From NCBI GenBank assembly GCA_018660685.1, contig JABJJW010000011.1, positions 178,163 through 242,162 on the forward strand: a DNA stretch of 64,000 bases. The letters are read 5' to 3'. The position numbers and the translations under genes are program-made. This document shows, piece by piece, positions 44,805-54,278 of the stretch. How positions within the stretch are numbered: position 1 is the first letter of the stretch; every line of letters starts with the position of its first letter. Origin of the DNA: Flavobacteriales bacterium. Its GTDB lineage: Bacteria; Bacteroidota; Bacteroidia; Flavobacteriales_G; Salibacteraceae. The notes below the pieces were generated by a model. The model was not told the origin of the DNA. It saw nothing but the letters and a program-made list of their open reading frames with translations, and searched no databases.

Positions 44805-45479
44805 ATGAAGTGGTCTGATTCGCTCTACACATACTTCGAAAGCCTTGAAGTGCCCAATGTGCCTTCTCAGTATGATGTCATGAACCCATACCAACAGGTG
44901 GAAACCATGCAAGTGGTCAAGTCATTTCTCACGAAGTATTACGACGATGAAAAAGAGCGAACATTGCTTTTTGGGATCAATCCAGGTCGATTTGGATCAG
45001 GAGTAACAGGGATTTCATTTACGGACCCAGTGAGGTTGAAATCGGTTCTCAACATTGAGCACGATTTTGACATGCGCGCAGAGCTGAGCAGTCAGTTCAT
45101 TTTTGAAGTGATTGAGGCTTATGGCGCGAACCCTTTCTTTCAAAATTTCTTCATCAGCGCAGTCTACCCATTAGGTTTCTTGTATCGTGGGAAGAATATC
45201 AATTACTATGAACTCGAAGGTTGGAAGGACTACATGATTCCGCTGATTGAAAAGGAGATTGAGCAACACTTAAAATGGCCGGTGAATCGGACCGCATGTG
45301 TATGCATTGGGAAAGGAGCCAATTGGAAGTTTCTTAAGGCGTTGAATGATAAAAATGGGTGGTTCGATGAGGTGAAAGTTCTACCTCACCCTCGTTGGAT
45401 ATTGCAGTATCGCAGGCGCTTTAAAGATCAATATCTCGATGAATATTTGCAGGTTCTGCACGAGCATCGGAATTCATAA
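44805..45479 (+). CDS. SMUG2-like uracil-DNA glycosylase family protein
   Basis: A 224-residue protein of the uracil-DNA glycosylase superfamily, SMUG2 branch. Motif 1 is TLLFGINPGRFGSGVTGISF (with the GINPG signature); the C-terminal motif LPHPRWILQYR carries the family's His-Pro-x-x loop used for DNA insertion. It probably removes damaged or deaminated bases such as uracil or hydroxymethyluracil. ATG 44805 was chosen over a TTG at 44784. It is divergent from ribBA. The next gene downstream, on the same strand, is a truncated gene. Confidence 0.85.
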   Translation: MKWSDSLYTYFESLEVPNVPSQYDVMNPYQQVETMQVVKSFLTKYYDDEKERTLLFGINPGRFGSGVTGISFTDPVRLKSVLNIEHDFDMRAELSSQFIFEVIEAYGANPFFQNFFISAVYPLGFLYRGKNINYYELEGWKDYMIPLIEKEIEQHLKWPVNRTACVCIGKGANWKFLKALNDKNGWFDEVKVLPHPRWILQYRRRFKDQYLDEYLQVLHEHRNS

Positions 45480-45518
45480 TCGCTTGTTTACTACATTAGC
45501 CGGAGAACTACTAACAGC

Positions 45519-45983
45519 ATGGGAAGTTTCGATGTAGAAAAGATCAGTGACCCGCTTGCCCGGCGCGCCTTTACCCGACATTTATTGAATGATATTAAAG
45601 CACTTGAACTCATGCTCAAGAAGGGCATGTTCGAGTCTGGAATTGATAGGATTGGTGCGGAGCAAGAACTAGCGATTGTCAACAAGGAATGGCGTCCAGC
45701 GCTGAACAACCTTGAAATTATCGATGCTTTCAAGGATGATCATCTAACAACGGAGATAGCCAAGTTTAACCTTGAGATAAACCTTGATCCTTTCGAGTAT
45801 ACTGGAGATTCTCTCAAAAAAATGCACGATCAGCTCGAGGAGCTTTTAGCCACCGTCCGTGAAAAAGCTGAATCCCTTGGGTCTAGGGTGATTCTAACAG
45901 GAATTTCACCCTTTGCTAATTTGATTTTTACTGTATTATCAGTAAGCGTTTTTACAGTTTATCTCCCGAAGGTTAGTCTTTAA
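45519..45983 (+). pseudogene. Truncated GCS2/CBS-family glutamate-cysteine-ligase-like gene
   Basis: The first 130 or so residues match the start of a large Bacteroidota protein (GCS2 fold, often with CBS domains, around 800 residues): IDRIGAEQELAIVNKEWRPA, HLTTEIAKFNLEINLDPFEY and SLGSRVILTGISP. Just after ILTGI the match ends and 17 unrelated hydrophobic residues (ANLIFTVLSVSVFTVY and so on) lead to a stop. The rest of the domain, including most of the active site, is absent and a gene on the other strand begins there, so a deletion is likely. The protein product, if any, cannot be a working ligase. Confidence 0.75.
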
Positions 45984-46596
45984 ACCTCCAGTGTAATCTC
46001 ATCTCAAACCCATCTGTAATCAATGTGATCGGATTCTCTTTATAAGTTTCAAAATTGAAAGATTGAGAACCGAGAAAAGACTGACTGCCGTTGCTTCTTA
46101 CTCCTGTCAGCTCCACTTTTGATATTTCCGGAAGAATTCTGACTTCATTTTGAGGATAGACCTGAAAGATATAAGGAGTCGAATTGCTAAAGCTTCCTTC
46201 AGCTTGTGTCGCATTAAAACTGGAGAAGCATTTGACGATGAACTTGGAATATGGTGAATCACCCACAATTTCTACGTAATCGACGTATCGGTAAGATGAC
46301 TTGAAATCTACTGTGATTTCATCTGATCTGTAACCATTCTTGGCGTATGCCGTGAGAGTTACACTGTGATTGTCTTCGGTTACAAACGTTCGTTGAACCT
46401 CATCACCTACTTGGGCACTGAGATCGTCATCAAATCTCCAAGTCAGAAATTCGTAATCCTCGCTACAAGAAGTGATTTTAATGAAGGATCCTGCTTCTAC
46501 GGCATCTTCAATGTTCACACAAGCCGTCGGCTGCTTTTGGCAAGAGCTGAATGCGATTAAGACTATAGAAATAGATGCTAGTCTCAGAAGTTCCAT
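45973..46596 (-). CDS. Lipoprotein with PKD-like domain
   Basis: A 207-residue predicted lipoprotein: lipobox AFSSC, then ACVNIEDAVEAGSFIKITSC and YEFLTWRFDDD, followed by VTLTAYAKNGYRSDEITVDF, a PKD-like beta-sandwich pattern (the W-x-FGDG idea is replaced by WRFDDD). The second half has FNATQAEGSFSNSTPYIF and is beta-rich. Function unknown; surface binding is a guess. It overlaps the previous minus-strand gene by 13 bases, so the two are likely co-expressed. Its 3' end overlaps the truncated GCS2 gene by 11 bases. Confidence 0.7.
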   Translation of the reverse strand: MELLRLASISIVLIAFSSCQKQPTACVNIEDAVEAGSFIKITSCSEDYEFLTWRFDDDLSAQVGDEVQRTFVTEDNHSVTLTAYAKNGYRSDEITVDFKSSYRYVDYVEIVGDSPYSKFIVKCFSSFNATQAEGSFSNSTPYIFQVYPQNEVRILPEISKVELTGVRSNGSQSFLGSQSFNFETYKENPITLITDGFEMRLHWRFKD

Positions 46597-47267
46597 GACA
46601 TTCCGACTTGTGGGACGACGGCTCCCTGGTTCATGCTAAGTTCAAAATAGTCAAGTGTAAAAGGGTTTTGTTGACGATACTTGGGTTTCTCCATGTTCCT
46701 GGTTTTCTTCCTCAACAACAGGTGAATTGCGGTTCCTCCTATTGCGAGAGCCACTCCAGTGAAAAACACGGTATTGACAGTGCTATATTGATTTAAAGCA
46801 TTCGTATAAGTCTCCTTGGTAACTGCACCATTGTCATATAAAAATTTGTTTTTGACAAATTCTTCGTGCCTAGGACCTCGTTCAAAACACATGATGGGCG
46901 CAATGATCAAACCAATTCCTGCCAATGAAAGAGGAGCAGTTCGGTTCCAGAATACGGCCCGTTTATACGTCTCTTTGGCTGAGAGGTAAGCCGTGAATTC
47001 ATGATCCAACTTCAACTTTCTCACGTAGGCCATCGAATCCGGTTTCTCAATAACTAAATCATCGGAGAATGGCTGATACTTGGGTGAATATATTTCAATC
47101 TTGTTGTTACCGACAGGAAGACTCAGCGTGTTCTGGTTCATGATAATGCGATCATTTATCCTGAGAAATATCTCTTCGCTGCCTTTAATATAGAAGCGAA
47201 CTTTTGCCGAGTCTTGGGCTTTTGTTCCGAGAGCAATGAGAAGCAAGAATGCTGTAAGTTTCCACAT
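46584..47267 (-). CDS. Exported PEGA-like membrane protein
   Basis: A 227-residue protein with signal peptide (MWKLTAFLLLIALGTKAQ), a PEGA-like N-terminal beta domain (IFLRINDRIIMNQNTLSLPV then GNNKIEIYSPKY), and two later hydrophobic helices (APLSLAGIGLIIAPIMCF; VNTVFFTGVALAIGGTAIH) with a basic loop. Similar proteins with this shape are common in Flavobacteriia, and no function is set. It is first in a two-gene unit with the PKD-like lipoprotein. ATG 47267. Confidence 0.72.
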   Translation of the reverse strand: MWKLTAFLLLIALGTKAQDSAKVRFYIKGSEEIFLRINDRIIMNQNTLSLPVGNNKIEIYSPKYQPFSDDLVIEKPDSMAYVRKLKLDHEFTAYLSAKETYKRAVFWNRTAPLSLAGIGLIIAPIMCFERGPRHEEFVKNKFLYDNGAVTKETYTNALNQYSTVNTVFFTGVALAIGGTAIHLLLRKKTRNMEKPKYRQQNPFTLDYFELSMNQGAVVPQVGMSWNF

Positions 47268-47332
47268 CAGTGGGTAAAGCTATATGAATATGGGTATTCA
47301 TACTGGGAAAAATTAGAGAATGGCGTTATTAG

Positions 47333-47724
47333 ATGACAATGGATTTCTTTAATTTGACGTTACATCCTATCGCATTGAAAATTCTATACATAGAAGATGA
47401 CGACATCAATCTAATGGTGATTGAGAAAATGCTCAAGCAGCATGAAGTCGAAACTTGTAAAACTGCCTCAGATGGGAAGGTCATGATCCAGTCTCATCAA
47501 TTTGACATTATTCTATTGGACATGATCTTGGCACCTCCAAAAATGAAGGAGCTGAATTGCTCATTGAGTTAAGAGCCTTGGGATTCACGAATCCCATCGT
47601 AGCCATTACAGGTTATGCTTCAAAAGATGAAGTTTCGTTGTACATGGAAAAGGGATTTGATGCCTATTTCACGAAGCCAATTGATAAAGCCAAACTGGTT
47701 GACTACCTCGATTCCCTGATTTAA
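47333..47724 (+). pseudogene. Single-domain response regulator (CheY-like) with -1 frameshift
   Basis: Bases 47333-47572 encode the first part of a receiver domain (ILYIEDDDINLMVIEKMLKQ, phospho-acceptor Asp in IILLDMILAPP). The frame then breaks at a run of five A (47539-47543). Adding one A restores the rest without interruption to 47724: KNEGAELLIELRALGF, VAITGYASKDE (Thr) and YFTKPIDKAKL (Lys). The merged protein would have 130 residues with all receiver residues present. It may be a decayed gene, a sequencing error or a ribosomal -1 slip site. No histidine kinase is adjacent. The 3' end overlaps the convergent gene by four bases. Confidence 0.8.
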
Positions 47725-48350
47725 ATTGGAATCAGCCGCTTAGGATTGATTAATTCAGTAATCTCAGGTGGGCCGTTGAAATGCTTCGATTTAAAATCGT
47801 CGAGCTCATCCAATGTCTCTGCTGAAAGCATTTCACTAATCTCATCCATAGCATCATCGCTGATCATATATGGAAAGGCCGAATAAAGCATCTTATCTCC
47901 TCGACAATGCGCATTCATGACATACTCGCTGCATTCATCTTTCGCCTTTTTAGTCAGGATGCAATTATCCAGACTTAGACTGAGGTTGTTTTCATCGATC
48001 ATCTGAACATAGCCACTCGACTTTTCCACGAAGTAGGCCTCAATTTTCTCAATGGAGCTCTTACTCATTCGCTCTCTAAAATCTTCTGCACAGCTCATGC
48101 ACATAGCATATTCGAATATTACCTCTTCAACTCCAAGGTTAGGAACTCGTCGCATCGCTTTTTCAATCATGTACTCCTGGTTATCAGTCAGTAACACATT
48201 ACAAGTCATGCAGTTAGTGAATGGAGTATCCGTGTCGGAGTTGTAGAATCGAGGATTTATTTCGGATTCAAAATTTTCCACATTCAAGTATAACCATATA
48301 TCCCATTTCGAGGCGCTCCTCCTATGAGGCATATAGATGTGACAACCCAT
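47721..48350 (-). CDS. Conserved unknown with CxxC pairs
   Basis: A 209-residue cytosolic protein without a signal peptide. Two Cys pairs, FTNCMTCNVLL and AMCMSCAEDF, are spaced by about 35 residues and probably form a zinc-ribbon-like site. The second half is acidic and helical, with further Cys in NCILTKK and HCRGDKML. I do not recognise the family. It lies between the broken response regulator (4-base overlap, convergent) and the prolyl oligopeptidase gene (divergent). The start is ATG 48350, but a later start is possible because the N-terminal 20 residues look disordered. Confidence 0.65.
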   Translation of the reverse strand: MGCHIYMPHRRSASKWDIWLYLNVENFESEINPRFYNSDTDTPFTNCMTCNVLLTDNQEYMIEKAMRRVPNLGVEEVIFEYAMCMSCAEDFRERMSKSSIEKIEAYFVEKSSGYVQMIDENNLSLSLDNCILTKKAKDECSEYVMNAHCRGDKMLYSAFPYMISDDAMDEISEMLSAETLDELDDFKSKHFNGPPEITELINPKRLIPI

Positions 48351-48378
48351 GTTTTACATTCGCGACAAATCTTGAGAA

Positions 48379-50520
48379 ATGAAGAAATCGTTGATCATAT
48401 TATCTGCAGTCCTTATTGGGTGCGCAGGACAACAAGAAACTACAGAGCAAGTGATGAAATTAACTTATCCTGAAACGACAAAGGGAGACGTGGTAGATGA
48501 GTATTTCGGAACCCAAGTTGCGGATCCATACCGATGGTTAGAAGATGATATGTCGGACGAGACTGCCGCGTGGGTGAAGGGCCAGAATGCGGTCACATTT
48601 GATTACTTATCTCAAATTCCATTCAGGGAAGCAATCAAAGAAAGGTTGACTCAGTTGTGGGATTATGAAAAGTTTAGCGCCCCATACAAGAAAGGGAGCC
48701 ACACTTACTTCTACAAGAATGATGGATTGCAAAACCAATACGTTATGTACAGGGACACCGATGGAGGTGAAGAAGTATTTCTTGATCCAAATCAATTCTC
48801 AAAAGATGGAACTACAAGTTTATCCGGAGTGAGCTTCACAAAGGATGGAACACTAGTGGCTTATCAAATTTCTGAAGGCGGATCTGATTGGCGGAAGGTC
48901 ATTGTGATGAACGCAGAAACTAGGGAGATCATTGAAGACACGTTGGTAGATGTGAAGTTCAGCGGGTTATCATGGATAGGAAATGAAGGCTTTTACTACA
49001 GCAGCTATGAAAAACCAGAAGAAGGTTCCGATTTGAGCGGAATCACCGATCAGCATAAGTTGTACTTCCATAAATTAGGTGATGATCAAGCAAATGATCA
49101 ATTGATCTTTGGCGGAACTCAAACACCGCGACGCTATATCGGTGGACACGTCACTGAAGACGGGAACTTCCTTGTGATCTCTGCGGCAGTTTCAACATCA
49201 GGAAACGAGCTTTACATTCAAGATTTGAGATCTGATGGATCCTCGATCGTACAAATGGTCGATCATTTTGAAAATAATAATCATGTTATTCATTCGGTAG
49301 GGGATCAGCTCTACATTAAAACAGATCTAGATGCTCCAAATGGTCGTGTGGTTCAATGCAACTTGTCAACGCCATCACCAGATAGTTGGACAGACTTCAT
49401 CGCAGAAACAGAGAATGTTCTGCGCATAGGAACAGCGGGAGGTAAATTCTTTGGTAACTATTTAAAGGATGCAACATCGATGATCGTTCAGTTCGATGCA
49501 AACGGCGAGAAGGAACGTGAAATTGAGCTTCCAGGCGTTGGGTCGGCAGGCGGGTTTGGCGGTAGAATGGAAGATGAGGACTTGTACTATACATTCACAT
49601 CATACATCTATCCACCAACAATCTTTAAGTACACCATTGCCGATGGAGCTTCCGAGGTTTATAAGCAAAGTGGAGTAGACTTCGATCCAACTCAGTTTGA
49701 ATCAAAGCAGGTCTTTTATAAGTCAAAGGATGGAACTAAAGTTCCAATGATCATTACATACAAGAAAGGCATGGAGCTAAACGGTTCAAATCCAACGTTG
49801 TTATACGGATACGGAGGGTTTAACATCAGTCTTTCACCTTCTTTCAGTACCTCCAATATTGTCCTCATGGAGAATGGTGGAATTTTCGCTGTTGCAAACC
49901 TTCGAGGCGGAGGAGAATATGGAGAGAAATGGCACGTAGCTGGAACGAAATTGAACAAGCAAAATGTATTTGATGATTTCATCGCCGCTGCGGAGTACTT
50001 AATCTCAAATAAGTACACAAACTCCGAAAAGTTGGGTATTCGCGGTGGCTCAAATGGTGGTCTTCTCGTTGGCGCAACGATGTGTCAGCGACCAGATCTC
50101 ATGAAGGTTGCACTTCCAGCGGTAGGCGTTATGGATATGCTTCGATATCACAAATTCACAGCAGGGGCAGGATGGGCATATGATTATGGAACTTCTGAAG
50201 ATTCTCAAGAGATGTTTGAATATCTAAGAAACTATTCACCAGTACATGCGCTAAAAGAAGGAGTCAGTTATCCAGCGACAATGGTGACGACGGCTGATCA
50301 CGATGATAGAGTTGTGCCTGCACATTCATTCAAGTTTGCGGCACAACTTCAAGTTTCTCATGCTGGAAACACTCCAGTGCTGATTAGAATCGACGAGAAA
50401 GCTGGACATGGAGCGGGCAAGCCCACTTCCAAGATAATAGAAGAACAAGCGGACATTTGGTCATTCTTTTTCTTCAATACTAACTCCGATGTGAACTACG
50501 GAGACGAATCAGAATCTTGA
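48379..50520 (+). CDS. Prolyl oligopeptidase, lipoprotein form (S9A)
   Basis: A 713-residue serine peptidase that cuts short peptides after proline. A signal peptide with lipobox VLIGC anchors it in the envelope. DPYRWLEDDMSDETAAWVKG is the N-terminal family motif; residues about 80-430 form the beta-propeller lid; the catalytic domain has RGGSNGGLLVG (Ser about 560), DHDDRVVPAHS (Asp) and KAGHGAG (His). The length is that of S9A enzymes. It is a single-gene unit with a strong terminator. It probably breaks down peptides in the periplasm. Confidence 0.95.
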   Translation: MKKSLIILSAVLIGCAGQQETTEQVMKLTYPETTKGDVVDEYFGTQVADPYRWLEDDMSDETAAWVKGQNAVTFDYLSQIPFREAIKERLTQLWDYEKFSAPYKKGSHTYFYKNDGLQNQYVMYRDTDGGEEVFLDPNQFSKDGTTSLSGVSFTKDGTLVAYQISEGGSDWRKVIVMNAETREIIEDTLVDVKFSGLSWIGNEGFYYSSYEKPEEGSDLSGITDQHKLYFHKLGDDQANDQLIFGGTQTPRRYIGGHVTEDGNFLVISAAVSTSGNELYIQDLRSDGSSIVQMVDHFENNNHVIHSVGDQLYIKTDLDAPNGRVVQCNLSTPSPDSWTDFIAETENVLRIGTAGGKFFGNYLKDATSMIVQFDANGEKEREIELPGVGSAGGFGGRMEDEDLYYTFTSYIYPPTIFKYTIADGASEVYKQSGVDFDPTQFESKQVFYKSKDGTKVPMIITYKKGMELNGSNPTLLYGYGGFNISLSPSFSTSNIVLMENGGIFAVANLRGGGEYGEKWHVAGTKLNKQNVFDDFIAAAEYLISNKYTNSEKLGIRGGSNGGLLVGATMCQRPDLMKVALPAVGVMDMLRYHKFTAGAGWAYDYGTSEDSQEMFEYLRNYSPVHALKEGVSYPATMVTTADHDDRVVPAHSFKFAAQLQVSHAGNTPVLIRIDEKAGHGAGKPTSKIIEEQADIWSFFFFNTNSDVNYGDESES

Positions 50521-50543
50521 TTTGATGGACATAATTAAAGAGA

Positions 50544-50569
50544 GGGAGGCCAGATGGCCTCCCTTTTTT
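50544..50569 (+). terminator. Rho-independent terminator of prolyl oligopeptidase gene
   Basis: Perfect 8-bp stem GGGAGGCC / GGCCTCCC with a four-base AGAT loop and six T residues. Confidence 0.92.
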
Positions 50570-50607
50570 GTTTTGAGAAACTCTAGATTGCAAGTATCAT
50601 TGCTTGC

Positions 50608-51492
50608 GTGAAGACCCGTTTCTTATCATATTTCAATCAACCTTATCCGTTTAACTCCGAACCAAAAAAGTATCTGAAAGTCGTAGTGATTTTCGGCGTG
50701 TTCGTAGCGGGTTTTTTGTACACCTTCAAACCATTCGGCATATCCAGCGCCCAAGGAAATCATGATCTATGGATATCCTTAAGCTTTGGTGCCGTTACTT
50801 TCTTATCCCTCCTGATACTCCTGGTCCTATTTCAATCCTTTCCTAAGGTTTTCAATGATGATAAATGGACCTTAGGAAAAGAGCTCTTCTTCAGCGCTTT
50901 GAATTTCTTCTTTGTTGGCAATGCCAACTTCTTGTTCATGAAATACGGTTGTTATCGAGTGGATGGATACATCGATTACGGAGGTATGATGTTTGCCACT
51001 TTCGCGGTTGGATTCTTTCCATACACATTCTTGCTGTTGATCAGTCATCTGAGGAACCTGAAATTGAATATGTCGCGGGCCGAAGGATTGACCTCGGAAT
51101 TGCGACATGCAGAACGGTCTGAAGCCATACCTCAAGAGTTGAAGGTCATTTTGGAAGGGCAGAACGACAAAGAGGAAGTCAAAATCAACCCTAAAGACAT
51201 TATTCTGATTAGTTCTTCGGGAAATTATATCGAAGTGTACTTCATAAAAAACTTGGCGCTAGAGCGGAAGGTACTCCGTGGTTCGCTCTCCAAAATCGAA
51301 GAATCATTGTTAGAATTTGACTTTTTCTTTAGATGTCACCGTACTCACCTCGTCAACCTCGAAAGGGTAGAAGAGGTGAAAGGCAACTCTCAAGGCTATC
51401 GTTTGGCATTTGGTCAAGACATCCATGATATTCCGGTAGCTAGAACTAAGAATCATGAGTTCAGAGAACTGATTTCATCCCTCGCTAGCTAA
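50608..51492 (+). CDS. Membrane-bound LytTR-family regulator
   Basis: A 294-residue protein with an N-terminal membrane part of four helices (starting VVVIFGVFVAGFLYTFKPFG) and a C-terminal LytTR DNA-binding domain (about 190-290): INPKDIILISSSGNYIEVYF, FFFRCHRTHLVNLERVEEVK and YRLAFGQDIHDIPVARTK are the usual LytTR strands. The membrane part likely senses something at or in the bilayer; no partner kinase is found. The start is GTG 50608, 38 bases after the upstream terminator. The target genes are unknown. Confidence 0.87.
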   Translation: MKTRFLSYFNQPYPFNSEPKKYLKVVVIFGVFVAGFLYTFKPFGISSAQGNHDLWISLSFGAVTFLSLLILLVLFQSFPKVFNDDKWTLGKELFFSALNFFFVGNANFLFMKYGCYRVDGYIDYGGMMFATFAVGFFPYTFLLLISHLRNLKLNMSRAEGLTSELRHAERSEAIPQELKVILEGQNDKEEVKINPKDIILISSSGNYIEVYFIKNLALERKVLRGSLSKIEESLLEFDFFFRCHRTHLVNLERVEEVKGNSQGYRLAFGQDIHDIPVARTKNHEFRELISSLAS

Positions 51493-51619
51493 GCATTTGA
51501 TACCTCAACTAATTCAATTGATCACATTGGTAGTCAGTTGGTACCAGAGCTAGGCAAGTGACCACATTCAGCATAGGTGAAACCTTGTATCAATCTAGGT
51601 TTGTTTCAAAATTCAAACG

Positions 51620-52276
51620 ATGGAATGGATAGAAACCGTAAGCAGAGTAGCCCATATTCTCGCCGGCGCAATAGCACTTGTATCTGGATTACTTGCTCTG
51701 GGCTTTTTCAAAGTCATTAAAACTCACTGCATGTTTGGGAAGATTTTCTTCTATGCCATGACCATGGTCTTCATAACGGCGATTCATTTATCGACGGTGC
51801 ATGGAATTGACTTCTTGTTTTGCATTGCAGTCCTGTCATATTTCTCAACTTATCACGGCGTCAGATCGCTCCTATTTTGGAAAGGAACAAAATCAAATTA
51901 TAGGGACTGGACGGCAGCACTCTTAACGGTGGGTGCAGGATTGTACTTAATCGCTAAAGCCGCATTTAGCTTCAACGGAAACATCAGAGCAGAGCACATT
52001 GTTTATCTGGCTTTTGGGACATTGACTTCCTTTCTTGCTATTCAGTCAATACGAAGCATTAAAACAATAGAAACCGGCAACATCAAATGGTTTGAGTCCC
52101 ATCGAGGAAATATGGGTGGAGCTTTAATCGCTACTATCACCGCGTTCTCGGTAACCGCAATAGATTTTCTGCCCGATCTCGTCGCGTGGTTAGGACCTAC
52201 CATCATTCTAACCCCGCTTTTGACATTGCTCATTCGGAAGACAAATAAGATTTATGGCATCGCGAACCAGGCCTAG
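51620..52276 (+). CDS. DUF2306-like membrane protein
   Basis: A 218-residue protein with about seven hydrophobic helices. The opening SRVAHILAGAIALVSGLLAL and THCMFGKIFFYAMTMVFITA, each with a His in the first helices, fit the DUF2306 pattern of predicted inner-membrane proteins; the His residues may bind a cofactor. Function unknown. The 127-base gap upstream holds a 6-bp inverted repeat (AAACCT-N11-AGGTTT, 51580-51602) 17 bases before ATG 51620. Confidence 0.7.
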   Translation: MEWIETVSRVAHILAGAIALVSGLLALGFFKVIKTHCMFGKIFFYAMTMVFITAIHLSTVHGIDFLFCIAVLSYFSTYHGVRSLLFWKGTKSNYRDWTAALLTVGAGLYLIAKAAFSFNGNIRAEHIVYLAFGTLTSFLAIQSIRSIKTIETGNIKWFESHRGNMGGALIATITAFSVTAIDFLPDLVAWLGPTIILTPLLTLLIRKTNKIYGIANQA

Positions 52277-52290
52277 CCAGATTAATTGAC

Positions 52291-52320
52291 AAAAAAAAGC
52301 CCCGACGGTTGGTCGAGGCT
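52291..52320 (-). terminator. Rho-independent terminator of rplS
   Basis: On the minus strand AGCCTCGAC / GTCGGGGCT (one G-T pair) with a CAACC-type loop and eight T. It lies 22 bases after the rplS stop. Confidence 0.87.
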
Positions 52321-52342
52321 TCTTGGTATATCGTTGAATCGC

Positions 52343-52705
52343 TTAGGACTTCTTTGAATATCTTTCTTTGATACGCGCTGCCTTTCCTTTTCGATCTCTC
52401 AAGTAGAAGATTTTTGAACGACGAACTTTTCCTCGTTTCATCACTTCAAGTTTGTCAATAGACGGGCTGCTCAATGGGAAAATTCGTTCCACTCCAACAC
52501 CATTTGACATTTTGCGAACAGTAAATGTGACGGTAGAACCAGTCCCTTTTTTCTGAATCACTACTCCTTGGAAAACCTGAACACGTTCCTTGCTTCCTTC
52601 CTTAATCTTATAATGAACTGCGACTGTATCACCAGAACCGAATTCCGGTAAATCAGCCTTAGGGCCAACTTCTTTGATGATATCTTGCATTACTACTGTT
52701 GCCAT
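52343..52705 (-). CDS. rplS: 50S ribosomal protein L19
   Basis: A 120-residue L19 at the interface of the two ribosomal subunits. The blocks [38 protein letters not shown] and [20 protein letters not shown] are conserved. ATG 52705 is chosen (a GTG at 52711 and an ATG at 52690 are other options). It follows trmD, in the common trmD-rplS order, and also has its own strong promoter that overlaps the trmD stop. Confidence 0.97.
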   Translation of the reverse strand: MATVVMQDIIKEVGPKADLPEFGSGDTVAVHYKIKEGSKERVQVFQGVVIQKKGTGSTVTFTVRKMSNGVGVERIFPLSSPSIDKLEVMKRGKVRRSKIFYLRDRKGKAARIKERYSKKS

Positions 52706-52725
52706 TTCCACAAAAATTTGGGCTG

Positions 52726-52754
52726 CAAAGATAGCCTTAATCTTTATTTATCAA
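52726..52754 (-). promoter_or_regulatory. rplS promoter (TTG-N18-TATCTTTG)
   Basis: On the minus strand: TTG (52752-52754), 18-base spacer, TATCTTTG(C) (52726-52733). It matches the consensus fully and the ATG is 21 bases further on. The -33 box overlaps the trmD stop codon. Confidence 0.7.
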
Positions 52755-53443
52755 TTGGAATTACGATTTTTATTCCAGAGATCTGGCCGCCTTTTTTTCG
52801 TCCGCTCTTCGCTTTGTTCTTGACGCCAATCGTCAATGGCTTTGAAGTCACCGCTTGTCAATACCTCTGGGACTTTCCAACCTTTATAATCTGATGGTCT
52901 TGTGTATACGGGCGGAGACAATAGATCATCCTGAAAAGAGTCAGACAAGGCTGAAGTTTCGTCGTTCAGCACACCCGGCAATAACCGGATGATGGCGTCA
53001 CTAACCACAGCCGCGGCGAGCTCTCCACCACTCAGTACATAGTCGCCAATTGTGATTTCTTTCGTGATGAACTCATCTCTGACTCGTTCGTCCACACCTT
53101 TGTAGTGCCCACACAGAATGATTAAGTTTTCTTTGAGTGAAAGCTGATTCGCCATTGGTTGATCAAAGGGTTCACCATCCGGGGTCATAAAAATGACCTC
53201 ATCGTAGCTCCGCTCACCTTTCAATTGATTGATCAATGTTTCGATTGGTTCAATCATCATGACCATTCCAGCACCTCCGCCAAATTGATAATCGTCCACT
53301 TGTCGGTGCTTCCCGAGTCCGTAGTTCCGTAAATCATGAATATGAACCTCTACAAGACCCTTGTCAATAGCGCGTTTCAAAATGGAGTCAGAGAATGGGC
53401 TCTCCAACAAGGATGGAAGTACGGTAATAATGTCGATCCGCAT
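52751..53443 (-). CDS. trmD: tRNA (guanine-37-N1)-methyltransferase
   Basis: A 230-residue SPOUT-fold enzyme that methylates G37 of tRNAs reading CNN codons, preventing +1 frameshifts. The start [20 protein letters not shown] and the knot region [13 protein letters not shown] with [15 protein letters not shown] (the SAM-binding trefoil knot) are typical; the catalytic Asp segment is [13 protein letters not shown]. It is operon-linked to the upstream TPR gene (5-base gap) and followed by rplS. Confidence 0.97.
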   Translation of the reverse strand: MRIDIITVLPSLLESPFSDSILKRAIDKGLVEVHIHDLRNYGLGKHRQVDDYQFGGGAGMVMMIEPIETLINQLKGERSYDEVIFMTPDGEPFDQPMANQLSLKENLIILCGHYKGVDERVRDEFITKEITIGDYVLSGGELAAAVVSDAIIRLLPGVLNDETSALSDSFQDDLLSPPVYTRPSDYKGWKVPEVLTSGDFKAIDDWRQEQSEERTKKRRPDLWNKNRNSN

Positions 53444-53448
53444 CAGTC

Positions 53449-54207
53449 CTATTCATCTGGCGCTTTGGCGTAAAGCTTTTTGTACTGGAGCTTCAAGGAT
53501 GGGTCGTCTGGAATCAGCTTTCTGCTAAGAGCAATCAACTCTAGCGCTCGATCAAGTTGATCATAAGCATTTAAGTATGACGTATAGCCGACAAAAGCTT
53601 TGATCAGAACTTCGTGAGTAACCTTATCCTTTTCGAAACGCTGCTCAGCATCAAAGACAGTAAGGCTATCTATAGCTTGGTTAATGAGTCGCTCACCTTG
53701 GGTTATATTTCTGGAAAGAGAATAGGAAACACCTGTGATGAACATGACGTTGACGTCATCTGGAATGACTTTTAAGATTCGCGCGAATTCTGAGGATGAC
53801 TTTCGGTAATCGCCGTCGTTGTAATAAAACAGGGCTCGGTCGAGTGCTTCTTCTCTGATTTTATTGAGCTGTGGGCGATTCGCTTCGTAGAGCTCACCAA
53901 CTTTATCCTTCTTTCGGAACTTATACGCATACTTCAATGCGTCTTTGATTGGGTCCTTAAATTCTTCATCAAAAGCGTCAGGATTCACATGCGCTTGATA
54001 CATACACAAGGCCATGTATAGGTATGGCTCAGGCGCTCTTCTGTACTTATCTTTCTGTGTATATGACTCAGCTTTATACGCGCACTTTGAATAGTTCTCC
54101 ATCGCGTACCAATCGAAGAGCTTTTGAAATTCTCCGCCTTTCACCTGCGCATTAATTGAGCCTGCCAACATCGTCAGAGCGATGAGTAACCAAAACGTTC
54201 TTTGCAT
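53449..54207 (-). CDS. Exported TPR-like protein
   Basis: A 252-residue periplasmic protein: signal peptide ([20 protein letters not shown]) and a mature part of helical repeats ([60 protein letters not shown]) that fit TPR/SEL1-like arrays. It is the first gene of the trmD-rplS unit. The function is unknown; assembly or scaffolding at the envelope is plausible. Confidence 0.72.
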   Translation of the reverse strand: MQRTFWLLIALTMLAGSINAQVKGGEFQKLFDWYAMENYSKCAYKAESYTQKDKYRRAPEPYLYMALCMYQAHVNPDAFDEEFKDPIKDALKYAYKFRKKDKVGELYEANRPQLNKIREEALDRALFYYNDGDYRKSSSEFARILKVIPDDVNVMFITGVSYSLSRNITQGERLINQAIDSLTVFDAEQRFEKDKVTHEVLIKAFVGYTSYLNAYDQLDRALELIALSRKLIPDDPSLKLQYKKLYAKAPDE

Positions 54208-54278
54208 TTCCTAGTTTCTTGTTTGAATCCTGTCGTCTTTCAATCTTGATTCAGACATTTGACGACAAACTGAGCAGC

